The notes under the pieces were generated by a model. The model did no database searches, had not been told where the DNA came from, and saw only the letters and a list, made by a program, of their open reading frames with translations. A DNA stretch of 64,000 bases. Origin: Paludibacteraceae bacterium. GTDB lineage: Bacteria > Bacteroidota > Bacteroidia > Bacteroidales > Paludibacteraceae. Positions within the stretch are counted from its first letter, which is position 1, and each line of letters begins with the position of its first letter. Both the position numbers and the translations under genes were made by a program. Positions 63,415 to 64,000 of this stretch are shown in pieces. The stretch is taken from positions 62,001 to 126,000 of the forward strand of contig JAFNUD010000009.1 in NCBI GenBank assembly GCA_017384225.1, given 5' to 3'.

Positions 63415-64000
63415 TTAGTATATTACATATCCTATCAAACCAGCGAGGAGAATCAATGCTATAGGGTTGGAAATGATAGAGAGTATTGTCTTGAAAAAGA
63501 TGGTACTCTTTTTTGTAATGGTTTTTCCGTTGGAATCGGATTTTTTGAAAAACATTGGTAGTATGGTAAACACACCAACGCTAACAAAGATGAGCCAGCT
63601 GCGCCAGTCAATAAAGCTAACAGGCGTCATCAATGCAAGAGCTGCTGCGGCAATTAGTCCGAGTACAGAAAAACGCAACATTTGCATGGTGCGAGTAAAG
63701 TAAATATTGTGTTGAAATCGGGTGCTTATGTAGAAATATGCTTTACAAATGAGGAGCATGATGATAAGGCTGGGAATGATAATCGCCGTTGTGGCGAGCA
63801 GGCTACCCCATACGCTGTTGGTAGCAGTATAGCCTACGTAGGTAGCACAGTTGATGCCGATAGGACCAGGAGTTACCTGACTCACAGCCACAATATCCAC
63901 AAATTGCTCCTGTGTCATCCAACCATGAGACTCTACCTCGTGCTGGATAAGCGATAATATCGCCAACCCTCCGCCAAAACCGAAAAGACCAATCTTTAAG
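63415..64000 (-). CDS. Chromate transporter family protein (5' end outside window)
   Basis: The visible 194 residues include the conserved KIGLFGFGGGLAILSLIQHE, WMTQEQFVDIVAVSQVTPGPIGINCATYVGY and four to five hydrophobic segments, typical of one CHR domain. The frame is open to the right edge of the window (LKIGLFGFGGG), so the N-terminus lies beyond position 64000. Short CHR proteins usually work as pairs; a partner would be expected in the adjoining sequence. The real substrate in gut bacteria is not established. Confidence 0.88.
   Translation of the reverse strand, partial: LKIGLFGFGGGLAILSLIQHEVESHGWMTQEQFVDIVAVSQVTPGPIGINCATYVGYTATNSVWGSLLATTAIIIPSLIIMLLICKAYFYISTRFQHNIYFTRTMQMLRFSVLGLIAAAALALMTPVSFIDWRSWLIFVSVGVFTILPMFFKKSDSNGKTITKKSTIFFKTILSIISNPIALILLAGLIGYVIY

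Noticed and set aside
1..64000. CRISPR array, rRNA operon, integrase or prophage
   Set aside because: None seen: no regularly spaced identical repeats of 25-40 bp, no rRNA sequence, and no integrase or phage structural genes.

Overview
The window looks like a chromosomal stretch of a member of the Bacteroidales (Bacteroidota). I infer this from the many promoters of the form TAnnTTTG (mostly TACCTTTGC) placed about 20-40 nt before the start codons, often with a TTTG about 20 nt further upstream, and from clade-typical genes: GldB, PorW/SprE, DUF3127, a SUMF1-like secreted protein, an HHH/beta-barrel protein and NamZ (DUF1343). Genus cannot be resolved. A perfect parS site beside mnmG suggests the origin-proximal part of the chromosome.

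Positions 1-10255 (all minus strand) form a tightly packed defence island. Read in the direction of transcription it encodes a cytosine-C5 methyltransferase, a large protein with two GHKL ATPase modules (Hsp90/MORC-like at the N-terminus, histidine kinase at the C-terminus), a response-regulator-like protein, a compact caspase/CHAT-like protein with a His-Cys pair, a McrB-like AAA+ protein, a second C5 methyltransferase and a second McrB-like protein that runs off the left edge. Two C5 methyltransferases with McrB-like motors is the layout of LlaJI/BsuMI-type restriction-modification. The embedded kinase, receiver and caspase-like cassette is the unusual part and the best candidate here for an undescribed immune signalling system.

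10256-36400 is housekeeping and envelope sequence: a secreted protein, malQ, a GtrA protein carrying an in-gene heptamer repeat, rsmA, corA, pgk, recO, lpxD, and a compact operon tsaE - DUF3316-like - S41 peptidase - LolD-like ATPase - gldB. Next come sufS, a secreted EEP hydrolase and hsp20, the last with an excellent sigma-54 promoter match.

36400-41557 is accessory: an array of five 11-bp repeats, a complete IS1595-type insertion sequence with an exact 8-bp target duplication that separates a promoter from a conserved hypothetical gene, a long hairpin-rich leader before a lipoprotein gene, and an ECF sigma / membrane protein group.

41558-52314 is a co-directional minus-strand run: mreB-mreC-mreD-mrdA-rodA-yraN-mnmG-apt-uvrC. 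52339-64000 holds tRNA-Asn, an adenosine kinase-like gene, plsC, an aminosugar/peptidoglycan salvage group (NamZ, SSS transporter, GH20), tsaB-porW, tRNA-Met and the 3' part of a chromate-transporter gene. Short repeats with a 7-nt period recur in intergenic sequence throughout, and one array lies inside a coding sequence.
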